DNA from: Roseibacillus persicicus
GTDB lineage: Bacteria; Verrucomicrobiota; Verrucomicrobiia; Verrucomicrobiales; Akkermansiaceae
DNA length: 64,000 nt
NCBI RefSeq assembly: GCF_014651675.1
Contig: NZ_BMXI01000003.1
Coordinates: 71,604 to 135,603 of the forward strand
Reading direction: 5' to 3'
Shown here in pieces: positions 27,943-33,636 of this stretch. The position numbers and the translations under genes were made by a program. The notes beneath the pieces were generated by a model that worked only from the letters and a program-made list of their open reading frames with translations, searched no databases and was not told the DNA's origin. Position 1 is the first letter of the stretch; every line of letters starts with the position of its first letter.

Positions 27943-28563
27943 TTAGACGACAGCCGTAGATTTTTCCTTTTCAGTTTTTCTTTTACCCAGAAACACTTCC
28001 CACTCGGGGATTTGATACTGGTTTTCTAGTAATTGCGTGACCGGCACCGTGGGCGGGCGAAAGGGCTGACGCATCAACCGGAGACCTGCCTCCTGCGGCG
28101 TGCGCGCGGCCTTGCGGTTATTCACCACGCGGTCGGACAGCACACAGTTTTCCCAAGAGGTCTCACCACCCCGTGATTGCGGGATGACGTGGTCGATATT
28201 GCCTTCGCCCATCTTCAATTCCCGCCCGGTGTATTGGCAACGACCTCCGTCCCGCAACCACAGCCCCCGTAGCGAAAAACTGGGACGCTTCAGCGGCACG
28301 CGGTCAAAGTTGCTCAAAACCATCACGGTAGGAACCCGAATCAAACCTTCCACTGTTCCGACCGAGAAGTCCTCTTCCCGAACAGGCAGCTGCACCCAAT
28401 CCGACCACTTCACCGGAACCATCCAGTCGGGCCCATGAACATCCAAGCCTGTGGCAGCATCGGTCATCATGGATGAGAACGCTTCCGCGGGGGTGGTGGT
28501 ATTCACGGCCTGCCAATTCCTATTCAGAACCAGCACGACGGATTTATTGATTACGGTCTTCAT
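27943..28563 (-). CDS. HNH endonuclease
   Basis: A 206-residue HNH nuclease. The N-terminal ~85 residues (VLVLNRNWQAVNTTTPAEAF) match the lead domain often found on stand-alone HNH proteins of Verrucomicrobiota, Planctomycetes and Cyanobacteria. The HNH core is at about 105-150: RCQYTGREL, then NIDHVIPQSRGG, WENCV and NNRKAARTP, giving the His-Asn-His-type metal site. Only one Cys of the usual zinc knuckle is present. Target unknown: DNA, or RNA given the context. It lies between the Phe-like tRNA and the unknown 253-residue gene, all on the minus strand. No Shine-Dalgarno sequence. Confidence 0.85.
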   Translation of the reverse strand: MKTVINKSVVLVLNRNWQAVNTTTPAEAFSSMMTDAATGLDVHGPDWMVPVKWSDWVQLPVREEDFSVGTVEGLIRVPTVMVLSNFDRVPLKRPSFSLRGLWLRDGGRCQYTGRELKMGEGNIDHVIPQSRGGETSWENCVLSDRVVNNRKAARTPQEAGLRLMRQPFRPPTVPVTQLLENQYQIPEWEVFLGKRKTEKEKSTAVV

Positions 28564-28652
28564 GGTCGTTTTCGTTTTTTTGGGAAAGAGCCCTCCAAAA
28601 ACATCGAAAGCTCCGCCGGAATCCCCTGGTGTTTGTTCCTAGCGAGAAACGA

Positions 28653-28698
28653 CGGCCCTTCATCCGTCTGAAAATCAATTCAGAAAAATGAAGGGCCG
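28653..28698 (-). other. Strong hairpin over the 3' end of the unknown gene
   Basis: Eleven-base arms CGGCCCTTCAT/ATGAAGGGCCG enclose a second inner stem. The hairpin straddles the stop codon of the 253-residue gene (stop at 28675-28677). It lacks a following T run, so it may be an RNA-processing or stability element between that gene and the HNH gene. Confidence 0.5.
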
Positions 28699-29436
28699 CC
28701 GCCGCTCGTTCCAGTGGCCTTCATTGAACTCAAGTCGGGCCTCAAAGATTTCCCTCTTTACCACAGTGCTGCTCTGGCGCTCGGCCAAAACCTGACTGAT
28801 GCGATCCCAGCGGTGAGCTCCGGTATCTTTCAAGTGATTCAGGCGGAAGGTATCTCCTCTATTCTGCAAGTTCGCTTCGATTTCAGCAAGACGCCGCTCA
28901 ACCTCAGGCAAAGCCACCCTCGTGTGGGTAATCAAAAAGGGCTGCACATGTGAGATCGCATACTCAGGGTATCGAAACCAGAATAGCCCAGTCCAACCCG
29001 ACCTCAAAAGTTCCCGCAGACGGGCTTGCGTAACGGGCTCCCGGAGCCGCAGTCGAAAGTGCTTGAGATACTCCAAGGGAATCCGCTCAGATAGGATCCT
29101 CCGAAGCGAAAGACCACTCAAGTTGTGTTCCCACGGAACTATTCGACGACTCTTCCACTGAAATTGGCGAAAGGGATTCACCGAGCATCTCTGGTAGTTT
29201 CGAATCAAGTGCAAAGCTGCTTCCAGTTCATCAGAGTCCTTACGTCTTTTGGCTTGTTCGCTGAGATCAAAGAAGCGTTCCCATCCTTTCTGATAGGGTT
29301 CTTTCAACTTTCTCAGCGGAGCATTTCGAAGTTGACTCCAAAGCTCGCGCCTCTCTTCATCCAGTCGCAAAAGCCTTCGATCGTTTTCTTGAATACGGCG
29401 ACTTTTCTCACGCCGAACATTGTTTCTTTCATTCAT
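28675..29436 (-). CDS. Basic protein of unknown function in the tRNA array
   Basis: A 253-residue protein I do not recognise. It is rich in Arg and Glu and mostly helical, with a likely coiled coil at the N-terminus (residues 5-45, RRIQENDRRLLRLDEERREL) and another charged helix near 175-195 (LPEVERRLAEIEANLQNRG). The middle holds aromatic clusters (SGWTGLFWFRYPEYA). No signal peptide or membrane helix. The many basic residues would suit nucleic-acid binding. It sits between the HNH and GNAT genes, in the same direction. The sense codons look normal for the genome, so I believe it is real. Confidence 0.7.
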   Translation of the reverse strand: MNERNNVRREKSRRIQENDRRLLRLDEERRELWSQLRNAPLRKLKEPYQKGWERFFDLSEQAKRRKDSDELEAALHLIRNYQRCSVNPFRQFQWKSRRIVPWEHNLSGLSLRRILSERIPLEYLKHFRLRLREPVTQARLRELLRSGWTGLFWFRYPEYAISHVQPFLITHTRVALPEVERRLAEIEANLQNRGDTFRLNHLKDTGAHRWDRISQVLAERQSSTVVKREIFEARLEFNEGHWNERRRPFIFLN

Positions 29437-29504
29437 TTTTTCTTAGAATTTTGCGGCGAGTGGGTTGGCAAAGACCCACCCGCCGCTTTCACACACGACA
29501 CGGT

Positions 29505-30098
29505 CTAGCAGTAAAGTTCTTCCGCCTGTCTCCGGCGCTCCCAATCGGGTTTGATGATCGCACGTTGCATACTATCGCTGAGCACTCCGAAGCGGGAGAT
29601 GCCCAGTTTCATCACGCCCTCGAGCGTCATACCGACCTTCTCCATCACCCGACCCGAGGCCGGGTTGTTGACGAAGTGAGTGGCGAAAATCCGTTGCAGC
29701 GCGAAGTCATCGAAACCAAAGCGCAACATCTCCTCCAGCGCTTCGGTGGTGTAGCCCTTCCCCCAAAAGGGAACGCCAACCCAGTAGCCGACTTCCGCGC
29801 GAAGGAGGTCTTCTTTCGGATGAAGACTGATGGCCCCCATCACCGCACCGGTCCCCTTCAAAGTGATGGCAAAGGTCAAGTGCGTGCCGGCTTCATAGGC
29901 CGCGCGCTGCCCCTCAATCCAAGTCTCGGCAAGGCCTTCGGGATAAGGGTGAGGAACCAGGGATAGATTCCTGGCCACCCGAATATCTCCCACCAGTCGG
30001 CGCACCTCGGCCGCGTCATTCCGTTGAAATGGTCTCAAGAGAAGACGCTCGGTCTCCAGGGTTGGGCGAGGGTCTCTCGCAGTCATTAATTGTATCAT
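29505..30098 (-). CDS. GNAT N-acetyltransferase (RimJ/RimL-like)
   Basis: A 197-residue acetyltransferase from the ATG at 30098; the open frame upstream runs through tRNA genes. It begins with the RimJ/RimL landmark ETERLLLRPFQRNDA, then GAISLHPKEDLLRAEVGYWV and the acetyl-CoA loop of motif A, FWGKGYTTEAL, followed by NNPASGRVMEKVGMT. Such enzymes acetylate protein N-termini or small amines; in toxin systems related GNATs modify aminoacyl-tRNAs. Being inside a tRNA array makes an RNA-related substrate worth testing, but sequence alone suggests only a generic RimL-type enzyme. A later ATG at 30086 is an alternative start. Confidence 0.85.
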   Translation of the reverse strand: MIQLMTARDPRPTLETERLLLRPFQRNDAAEVRRLVGDIRVARNLSLVPHPYPEGLAETWIEGQRAAYEAGTHLTFAITLKGTGAVMGAISLHPKEDLLRAEVGYWVGVPFWGKGYTTEALEEMLRFGFDDFALQRIFATHFVNNPASGRVMEKVGMTLEGVMKLGISRFGVLSDSMQRAIIKPDWERRRQAEELYC

Positions 30099-30119
30099 GG
30101 TTTCATGTCTTGTTAGAAT

Positions 30120-30194
30120 TGGTGCCCGGAGTGGGGCTCGAACCCACACTGCTCGAGTCAAAGTCGAGTGCTCTGCCAATTGAGCTATCCGGGA
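30120..30194 (-). tRNA. tRNA-Gln(UUG)
   Basis: Complete cloverleaf with encoded CCA (30120-30122). Anticodon loop CTTTGAC gives UUG. T loop is TTCGAGC, D arm GCTC..GAGC. Acceptor TCCCGGA pairs with TCCGGGC except for the terminal 1-72 pair (U-C). TGTTAGA overlaps the 5' flank. Confidence 0.9.
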
Positions 30195-30206
30195 ATTGTT
30201 AGAAGT

Positions 30207-30281
30207 TGGTCGGGGGAGCCGGGCTCGAACCGACAACCTCACGCTTCCAAAGCGCGCATTCTCCGATTGAACTACCCCCCG
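30207..30281 (-). tRNA. tRNA-Pro(UGG)
   Basis: Complete cloverleaf with encoded CCA. Anticodon loop TTTGGAA gives UGG. The acceptor CGGGGGG/TCCCCCG has the C1-G72 pair typical of bacterial tRNA-Pro. Thirteen bases separate it from tRNA-Gln downstream and eight from tRNA-Glu upstream. Confidence 0.93.
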
Positions 30282-30288
30282 AAAAAAA

Positions 30289-30364
30289 TGGCGATCCTGC
30301 CGGGATTCGAACCCGGGTTTTCGCAGTGAAAGTGCGATAGCCTAACCGATTAGCTGACAGGATC
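30289..30364 (-). tRNA. tRNA-Glu(UUC)
   Basis: Complete cloverleaf with encoded GCCA. Anticodon loop CTTTCAC gives UUC. Acceptor GATCCTG/CAGGATC pairs fully, and the T arm CCGGG/CCCGG is perfect. Confidence 0.95.
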
Positions 30365-30399
30365 CTTGAAGTACCTCCACACGGAAGACTTCGTGAAAA

Positions 30400-30474
30400 T
30401 GGTGGGTCCGTCGGGTCTCGAACCCGCATCGACCGGGTAAAAACCGGCTGCTCTACCAATTGAGCTACAGACCC
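30400..30474 (-). tRNA. tRNA-Lys(UUU)
   Basis: Complete cloverleaf with encoded CCA. Anticodon loop TTTTTAC gives UUU. Acceptor GGGTCTG/CGGACCC pairs with one G-U. The outer T-stem pair (49-65) is a G-A mismatch. Confidence 0.93.
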
Positions 30475-30579
30475 AGAAAAATAGAGTAACTGAAAGCCAA
30501 ACCTACACTTCACAAGCCCTGCGCGGAGCAAGGACAAGCGATCCTTTGAGACGTAGCGCCTACCCTGGTCTTCATAGCC

Positions 30580-30752
30580 GGTAGGTCGGGCTTCGCCGAA
30601 GCCGACCCTCTTGATCTCGAAGAGTTCAGCGTGGGCCTCATGATTTTGTGAAAGCCAATCATGGACGATTCATTGCGGTGGATCGAAATCGTCTGCCTGC
30701 AAAGGTGTTTCCGGTGATCGAGAGGGTCGGCTTCGGCGAAGCACGACCTACC
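30580..30752. repeat. Inverted repeat element with self-palindromic arms
   Basis: Arms 30580-30616 and 30716-30752 (GGTAGGTCGGGCTTCGCCGA...) are near-perfect inverses about 100 bases apart, and each arm holds its own palindrome GGCTTCGCCGAAGCC. This resembles REP/BIME-type dispersed repeats. It fills most of the gap 30475-30780 between tRNA-Lys and tRNA-Ser, where I see no gene. Confidence 0.75.
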
Positions 30753-30780
30753 AATTATCTACCTGCGCTGCGATTGAGAA

Positions 30781-30870
30781 TGGCGGAGCCCAGAGGACTT
30801 GCACCCCATTACATTTTGGCAACTCAGTGTTTAGCAAACACGACCAGCACGCTTGTCCGGTTTGGAATCC
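30781..30870 (-). tRNA. tRNA-Ser(GCU), non-canonical
   Basis: Ninety bases with an encoded GCCA. The acceptor GGATTCC/GGGCTCC pairs except at 4-69. The anticodon stem is closed by GTGT/ACAC with loop TTGCTAA (anticodon GCU, Ser). A long variable region follows, as expected for Ser. The T loop is TGCAAGT instead of TTC..., and the D arm is atypical (ACC..GGT). It follows tRNA-Arg by 8 bases, the spacing used between undoubted tRNAs here. Confidence 0.65.
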
Positions 30871-30878
30871 TTGAAAAA

Positions 30879-30954
30879 TGGCACTCCCGGCAGGACTCGA
30901 ACCTGCAATCTCCTCGTTCGAAGCGAGGCGCCGTTGCCATTGGGCTACGGGAGC
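30879..30954 (-). tRNA. tRNA-Arg(UCG)
   Basis: Complete 76-base cloverleaf with encoded GCCA. Anticodon loop CTTCGAA gives UCG. Acceptor GCTCCCG/CGGGAGT has a G1-U72 wobble; T arm GCAGG/CCTGC with loop TTCGAGT is canonical. It begins 7 bases after the SEC-C ORF stop. Confidence 0.93.
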
Positions 30955-30960
30955 TATTCT

Positions 30961-31080
30961 CTAAAAGTAGTCGTCGCGCAGCGAGCCATCGAATCGCCCC
31001 TCACGCAGACAACACTGCTTGAACTTCCGACCGGAGCCACAAGGGCACAGATCGTTCCGTCCTAATTTTTCCTGAAGCAC
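30961..31080 (-). CDS. Mini SEC-C zinc-binding protein (or 3' part of a frameshifted gene)
   Basis: A 39-residue ORF starting at the GTG at 31080, with AAGGAG five bases upstream. It contains a full SEC-C zinc motif, [19 protein letters not shown] (Cys-x-Cys ... Cys-Cys), as found at the C-terminus of SecA and on many small proteins. The same frame stays open upstream as a basic protein-like stretch ([20 protein letters not shown]) but has no good start until the micro-ORF at 31201, which is in a different frame. So this may be the tail of a ~75-residue SEC-C protein split by one frameshift, or a re-initiated cistron. Confidence 0.65.
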   Translation of the reverse strand: MLQEKLGRNDLCPCGSGRKFKQCCLREGRFDGSLRDDYF

Positions 31081-31147
31081 TTTGTCTCCTTGCACCACAC
31101 GGTGGCCCTTCTTGACTTGCGTCTCTGATGGGAACCCGCGTCGCCGC

Positions 31148-31201
31148 TTACTGGTCCTTTCGGTGAAAGGGCAGATCTTCGTAGTTATGTTTCTCGCTCA
31201 T
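31148..31201 (-). CDS. 17-codon ORF with strong ribosome-binding site, upstream of SEC-C
   Basis: AAGGAGG is followed after five bases by ATG (31201) and the peptide [17 protein letters not shown], then TAA. The ribosome-binding site is among the best in the window, which is odd for so short a product. A shift into the +1 frame before the stop would join it to the SEC-C frame. I regard it as the true N-terminus of the SEC-C protein, separated by mutation or by a programmed shift, or else as a leader peptide. Confidence 0.5.
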   Translation of the reverse strand: MSEKHNYEDLPFHRKDQ

Positions 31202-31224
31202 GTTAACCTCCTTGTTAGAAAAAT

Positions 31225-31300
31225 TGGTACCTGCGGTTGGACTCGAACCAACACCAGACCGGGTCTAAGCCGGCCGCCTCTGCCATTGGGCTACGCAGGC
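31225..31300 (-). tRNA. tRNA with Leu anticodon UAG but class I (short variable loop)
   Basis: A perfect 76-base cloverleaf with encoded ACCA: acceptor GCCTGCG/CGCAGGT, D stem GCC/GGC, anticodon stem GCCGG/CCGGT with loop CTTAGAC (anticodon UAG), five-base variable loop CTGGT, T stem GTTGG/CCAAC with loop TTCGAGT. Anticodon UAG reads CUA (Leu), yet bacterial tRNA-Leu normally has a long variable arm. Discriminator A73 fits Leu. Confidence 0.85.
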
Positions 31301-31314
31301 ACTTGACTGAAAAA

Positions 31315-31389
31315 TGGGAGGACCAACGGGATTCGCACCCGTTCCGCGACATTCACAATGTCGAATGCAACTCATACACCATAGTCCAC
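31315..31389 (-). tRNA. tRNA-His(GUG), non-canonical T loop
   Basis: Encoded CCA with discriminator C73 and a G at -1 (31389), the two hallmarks of tRNA-His. The anticodon stem CGACA/TGTCG carries loop TTGTGAA (anticodon GUG). Acceptor TGGACTA/TGGTCCT pairs six of seven. The T loop is TGCGAAT (G at 55), and the D arm is irregular. It lies 14 bases upstream of the UAG tRNA. Confidence 0.8.
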
Positions 31390-31399
31390 ACTTGTTAGA

Positions 31400-31640
31400 A
31401 AATTGGTAGCACGCCGGAATGCCAGACGCGCAAAAGCGTCCTTCAAAACAGTCTGTTGAAAACAGGTAGAAGGCATAGCCAAAGGCAAACTCGAACTCCG
31501 TTTTCCTGATTGGAATGTCGCTTCTCATCTATGAGAAATTTCATCGCCCAACTTCCGGAGGAGGAAGTCGCACTGCGCATGGCGTGAGAGGAGCGAGGGC
31601 AAGTCAGGCACATCACCGCAATGTTTGCGCGCCGTTGTTA
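31400..31640. other. Degenerate part of the tRNA array, no gene recognised
   Basis: Between tRNA-His and the first GGAGCA repeat. The minus strand shows tRNA-like scraps (a CTGTTTTCAACAG hairpin and a terminal CTACCA at 31404-31409) but no paired acceptor or T arm, and no credible ORF. TGTTAGA occurs at 31393 and 31636 on its borders. Confidence 0.4.
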
Positions 31641-31643
31641 GAT

Positions 31644-31722
31644 GGAGCAGGGCACATTCCTGTCCCTGAGCGACGGATCGTTTCTCCGGGGCTCTGCTCA
31701 AGGACAGGAATGTCCTTGCTCC
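31644..31722. repeat. GGAGCA inverted-repeat element, copy 1
   Basis: A 79-base unit whose ends are inverses (GGAGCAGGGCACATTCCTGTCC and GGACAGGAATGTCCTTGCTCC). A more perfect copy lies at 31986-32083. It resembles a small REP- or MITE-like element. It lies between the degenerate zone and the Phe-like tRNA. Confidence 0.75.
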
Positions 31723-31733
31723 GTTAGAAAATC

Positions 31734-31804
31734 TGGCTGCCGGGGAGTCGGCCCCCTCTCTCCGGTTCTTCAAACCAGCGCTCGCTCGCGTGAGCTACGC
31801 TGAA
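31734..31804 (-). tRNA. Second tRNA-Phe(GAA)-like element without a proper acceptor
   Basis: The D arm (GCTC..GAGC) and anticodon stem CTGGT/ACCGG with loop TTGAAGA (anticodon GAA) are intact. The T arm is GGGG/CCCC with loop GCCGACT, keeping C56 and A58 but not T54-T55. The 5' bases TTCAGCG do not pair with the 3' GCAGCCA. Like the element at 27809 it keeps the anticodon domain but loses the acceptor. Confidence 0.45.
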
Positions 31805-31806
31805 AT

Positions 31807-31880
31807 TGGCTGACCAACATGGGATCGAACCATGGATTCCGGATTAACAATCCGGTGTGATACCGCTTCACTACAGGCCA
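31807..31880 (-). tRNA. tRNA-Asn(GUU)
   Basis: Encoded GCCA, anticodon stem CCGGA/TCCGG with loop TTGTTAA (anticodon GUU), and T arm CATGG/CCATG with loop TTCGATC. The acceptor TGGCCTG/TTGGTCA pairs six of seven with U1-A72 and discriminator G73, both typical of tRNA-Asn. Confidence 0.9.
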
Positions 31881-31892
31881 GTTCTTGAAAAA

Positions 31893-31982
31893 TGGTAGGG
31901 GCTGGAAGTAACGCTCTTCTCGTCGACTTCCGACCTTGTTTAGAGACGGCAGTTTTACAGACTACTGGCCGGAGCAACCCCT
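31893..31982 (-). tRNA. tRNA-Tyr(GUA)-like with collapsed D arm
   Basis: Ninety bases ending in encoded ACCA. The acceptor AGGGGTT/AGCCCCT pairs at all seven positions, and the anticodon stem GTAGT/ACTGC carries loop CTGTAAA (anticodon GUA, Tyr). A long variable region fits class II Tyr. Only about ten bases (GCTCCGGCCA) separate acceptor and anticodon stems, so the D arm is nearly absent. The T loop is AGCGTTA. It may be a decayed gene or a tRNA mimic. Confidence 0.6.
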
Positions 31983-31985
31983 GTT

Positions 31986-32083
31986 GGAGCAAGGACATTC
32001 CTGTCCTTGGACACCGAATCGTCAGCAGAACCTTGCCACTGAGACTCCGGGGCTCAGCTCAAGGACAGGAATGTCCTTGCTCC
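31986..32083. repeat. GGAGCA inverted-repeat element, copy 2
   Basis: Perfect 24-base terminal inverted repeats: 31986-32009 (GGAGCAAGGACATTCCTGTC...) and 32060-32083. Each arm is itself partly palindromic. It fills the space between tRNA-Tyr and tRNA-Met. A fragment of the same arm (GGAGCAAGGACA) also occurs near 30525-30537. Confidence 0.85.
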
Positions 32084-32090
32084 GTGAAAT

Positions 32091-32166
32091 TGGTTGCGGA
32101 GGCGGGAATCGAACCCGCGGATGGTGGCTTATGAAACCTCCTTGAGATACCAACACTCTCCCCGCT
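32091..32166 (-). tRNA. tRNA-Met(CAU)
   Basis: Encoded ACCA, anticodon loop TTCATAA (anticodon CAU), T arm GCGGG/CCCGC with loop TTCGATT. The acceptor AGCGGGG/CTCCGCA pairs six of seven. The anticodon stem GAGGT/GCCAC has one A-A mismatch. Whether it is elongator Met, initiator or an Ile(k2C) tRNA cannot be decided. It is the first tRNA after the structured RNA. Confidence 0.8.
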
Positions 32167-32177
32167 GTTAGAAAATA

Positions 32178-33560
32178 GGAGGCAAGGGTTGAGAAGGACA
32201 CCCTCGCATGTAGGAACTTGCCTTGGATTATCGCAAGCCAGCGACGGCCCGCCTTCCCAAGTCTTCCACAAAGGAGGGCACACGGGGCCCACCCTTTGTA
32301 TTCCTACCTGACTGCCTTTGATGAGGAAGTGGCGATTCTCCCTTCTGATTGCGCTTCTCGATGTTCAACCTACCGTCGACCCTGCTGGGCCACGAAGGAG
32401 AGCTACTCCACCGTGCGGCGTTCCATCAATCCTTGAGGTCCTTGCGAGACCTCGCGGACCCTGATTCCGAATACTCGGTCAGGGCTTAAGCCATTTTCAC
32501 ACAATCAAGGACGCATCTTTGCGTTTGAAACAGATCCTTAATCTGGGGATTTCCTCTCGTACTATCCAATACCCTTCTGTGAGACGTGTGCGTCCGGTGG
32601 GTTCGCTGCCTTTTGGGCAACAAAATTCCACACGCCTCCTGTCCCGCCCGTTGCTACAGGCGTTACGGTCTTCGCGACTTGGGGACGGTTCCGGGCTTGA
32701 AAGACCCCTCTCCGTTCCCCGCACCACTCGACTGCCACCGGGCTCTTGGCCGCTAAGCCTCGCACCCGATGACTCCCCTTCGTTCTCAACTGTCGATGTT
32801 TGGCGTGGAGACTCCGTGGGTTGCTACACCCACCATTGCTTGAGCACTTGCCGTCCGCAATGGAGCATCTCCCATCTTCCAGCATCGCTCCGCCGCAGAC
32901 TGCCGCGAAGCCATTGGAACCAGGTTTGTCTGGTTGTCCCTCTCCCCAATGGGAAGAGGGCGGGCAGACAGGGTTGCTGCCCCTTTACGTGCCTTTCAAC
33001 ACGCCCATCTCATGACGCCAGACCGCCATTGGAATTTCTCTCCAAATCGAAATCCTCTGTGAGCATGAGCATGCGACGGCTCAACGTAAGCCGTGCTCCA
33101 ACTCCAGAGAACTTCGATTTGGAAAGGAGAGCATCATCTGACGCTCCCCTTCCAAAATTCATTTTCTAGGAACAAACACCGTCACCGTTCTCTCGAACCG
33201 TGGCCGCGGGGATTTCTCGGCGGACCTTTCGATGTTTCCTTTGGCACATCTTCCAACAAGCCTTCTTGGCCTGGAAATGAGCACATGAATTCCCTCCATT
33301 CACTTATCTGTGAAGTTAAGTCTTTCTTGACCGAAACTTTATCTCGATTAGAATCATCTTGTGCAGTTGATTCGTCGGATTCCATCCGGCAGCGCTGTCG
33401 GAGCCGTCGCCAGTTGCAGCTGGGGGCGGTTCCTCATTTTCAGGTTCTGTCTTTCAAATCTCTCTCGAGGGTCTGGCCATTCAGGTCACTTCACTAGCTT
33501 TCGCTAGCGGACCCGGGCTCACCCTCTTTTCTCGTTCTTAGTTCAATTTCTTGGTTTCTT
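32178..33560 (-). ncRNA. Giant structured non-coding RNA (candidate ornate RNA of GOLLD/ROOL kind)
   Basis: About 1.35 kb without a credible protein, packed with hairpins on the minus strand. Examples: CTAGC-GAAA-GCTAG (GNRA loop, inside 33484-33513); GGTTC-GAGA-GAAC near 33186-33205; GGAAGGGGAGC/GCTCTCCTTTCC (33121-33153); ACGGCT/AGCCGT near 33075-33095; CCCTCTTCCC/GGGGAGAGGG near 32938-32960; GTGGGT/ACCCAC near 32815-32833; GTTGCC/GGCAGC near 32607-32622; ACAAAGG/CCTTTGT (32268-32300) and a closing AGGCAAG/CTTGCCT helix (32180-32223). Large ornate RNAs of the GOLLD and ROOL classes are known next to tRNA arrays; I cannot assign the class without a covariance search. Ends are approximate. 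Confidence 0.65.
32547..32567 (-). other. Sarcin-ricin-loop-like hairpin within the structured RNA
   Basis: The minus strand reads GGAT, AGTACGAGAGGA, A, ATCC: a four-base stem closing the invariant core of the 23S rRNA sarcin-ricin loop. The flanks are unlike 23S rRNA, so this is a stand-alone copy of the motif (bulged-G/E-loop fold with GAGA tetraloop). Confidence 0.7.
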
Positions 33561-33575
33561 CTCAATGGTTGAATA

Positions 33576-33612
33576 CAAAAAGGCCCTGCCTCCGTGGGGG
33601 GAAGCAGGGCCG
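33576..33612 (-). terminator. Rho-independent terminator after the 71-residue ORF
   Basis: An eight-base stem GGCCCTGC/GCAGGGCC is followed on the minus strand by TTTTTGTATT. It lies between the small ORF and the structured RNA, so the RNA needs its own promoter or partial readthrough. Confidence 0.85.
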
Positions 33613-33636
33613 TAAAAATCCTTATTTACCAGTGAT

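Noticed and set aside
31404-31500. A possible tRNA-Sec, because of a TCA-containing hairpin and a terminal CTACCA, and because SelB is present in the genome.
   Set aside because: The TCA is not at positions 34-36 of a seven-base loop, no acceptor stem or T arm can be paired, and the length does not fit.
27806-32166. Reading the tRNA array as part of a prophage or conjugative element.
   Set aside because: No integrase, relaxase, terminase, capsid or replication gene is present in the window; only the array style suggests mobility.
32519-33169. A 216-codon plus-strand open frame across the structured RNA.
   Set aside because: The product is Ser/Arg/Pro-rich with no domain or start signal, and the opposite strand is explained by dense hairpins; typical of a frame open by chance over structured RNA.
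28632-33180. A 15-base word (GGTGTTTGTTCCTAG) at 28632 and its inverse at 33166, bracketing the tRNA array like attachment or inverted terminal repeats.
   Set aside because: A single exact 15-base match is expected by chance among all pairs of positions in 64 kb, and no integrase or target duplication supports a mobile boundary.
32300-33530. Possibility that the structured RNA is a 23S rRNA remnant.
   Set aside because: Only the sarcin-ricin core matches 23S rRNA; the bases on both sides do not follow known 23S helices, so it is not an rRNA fragment.
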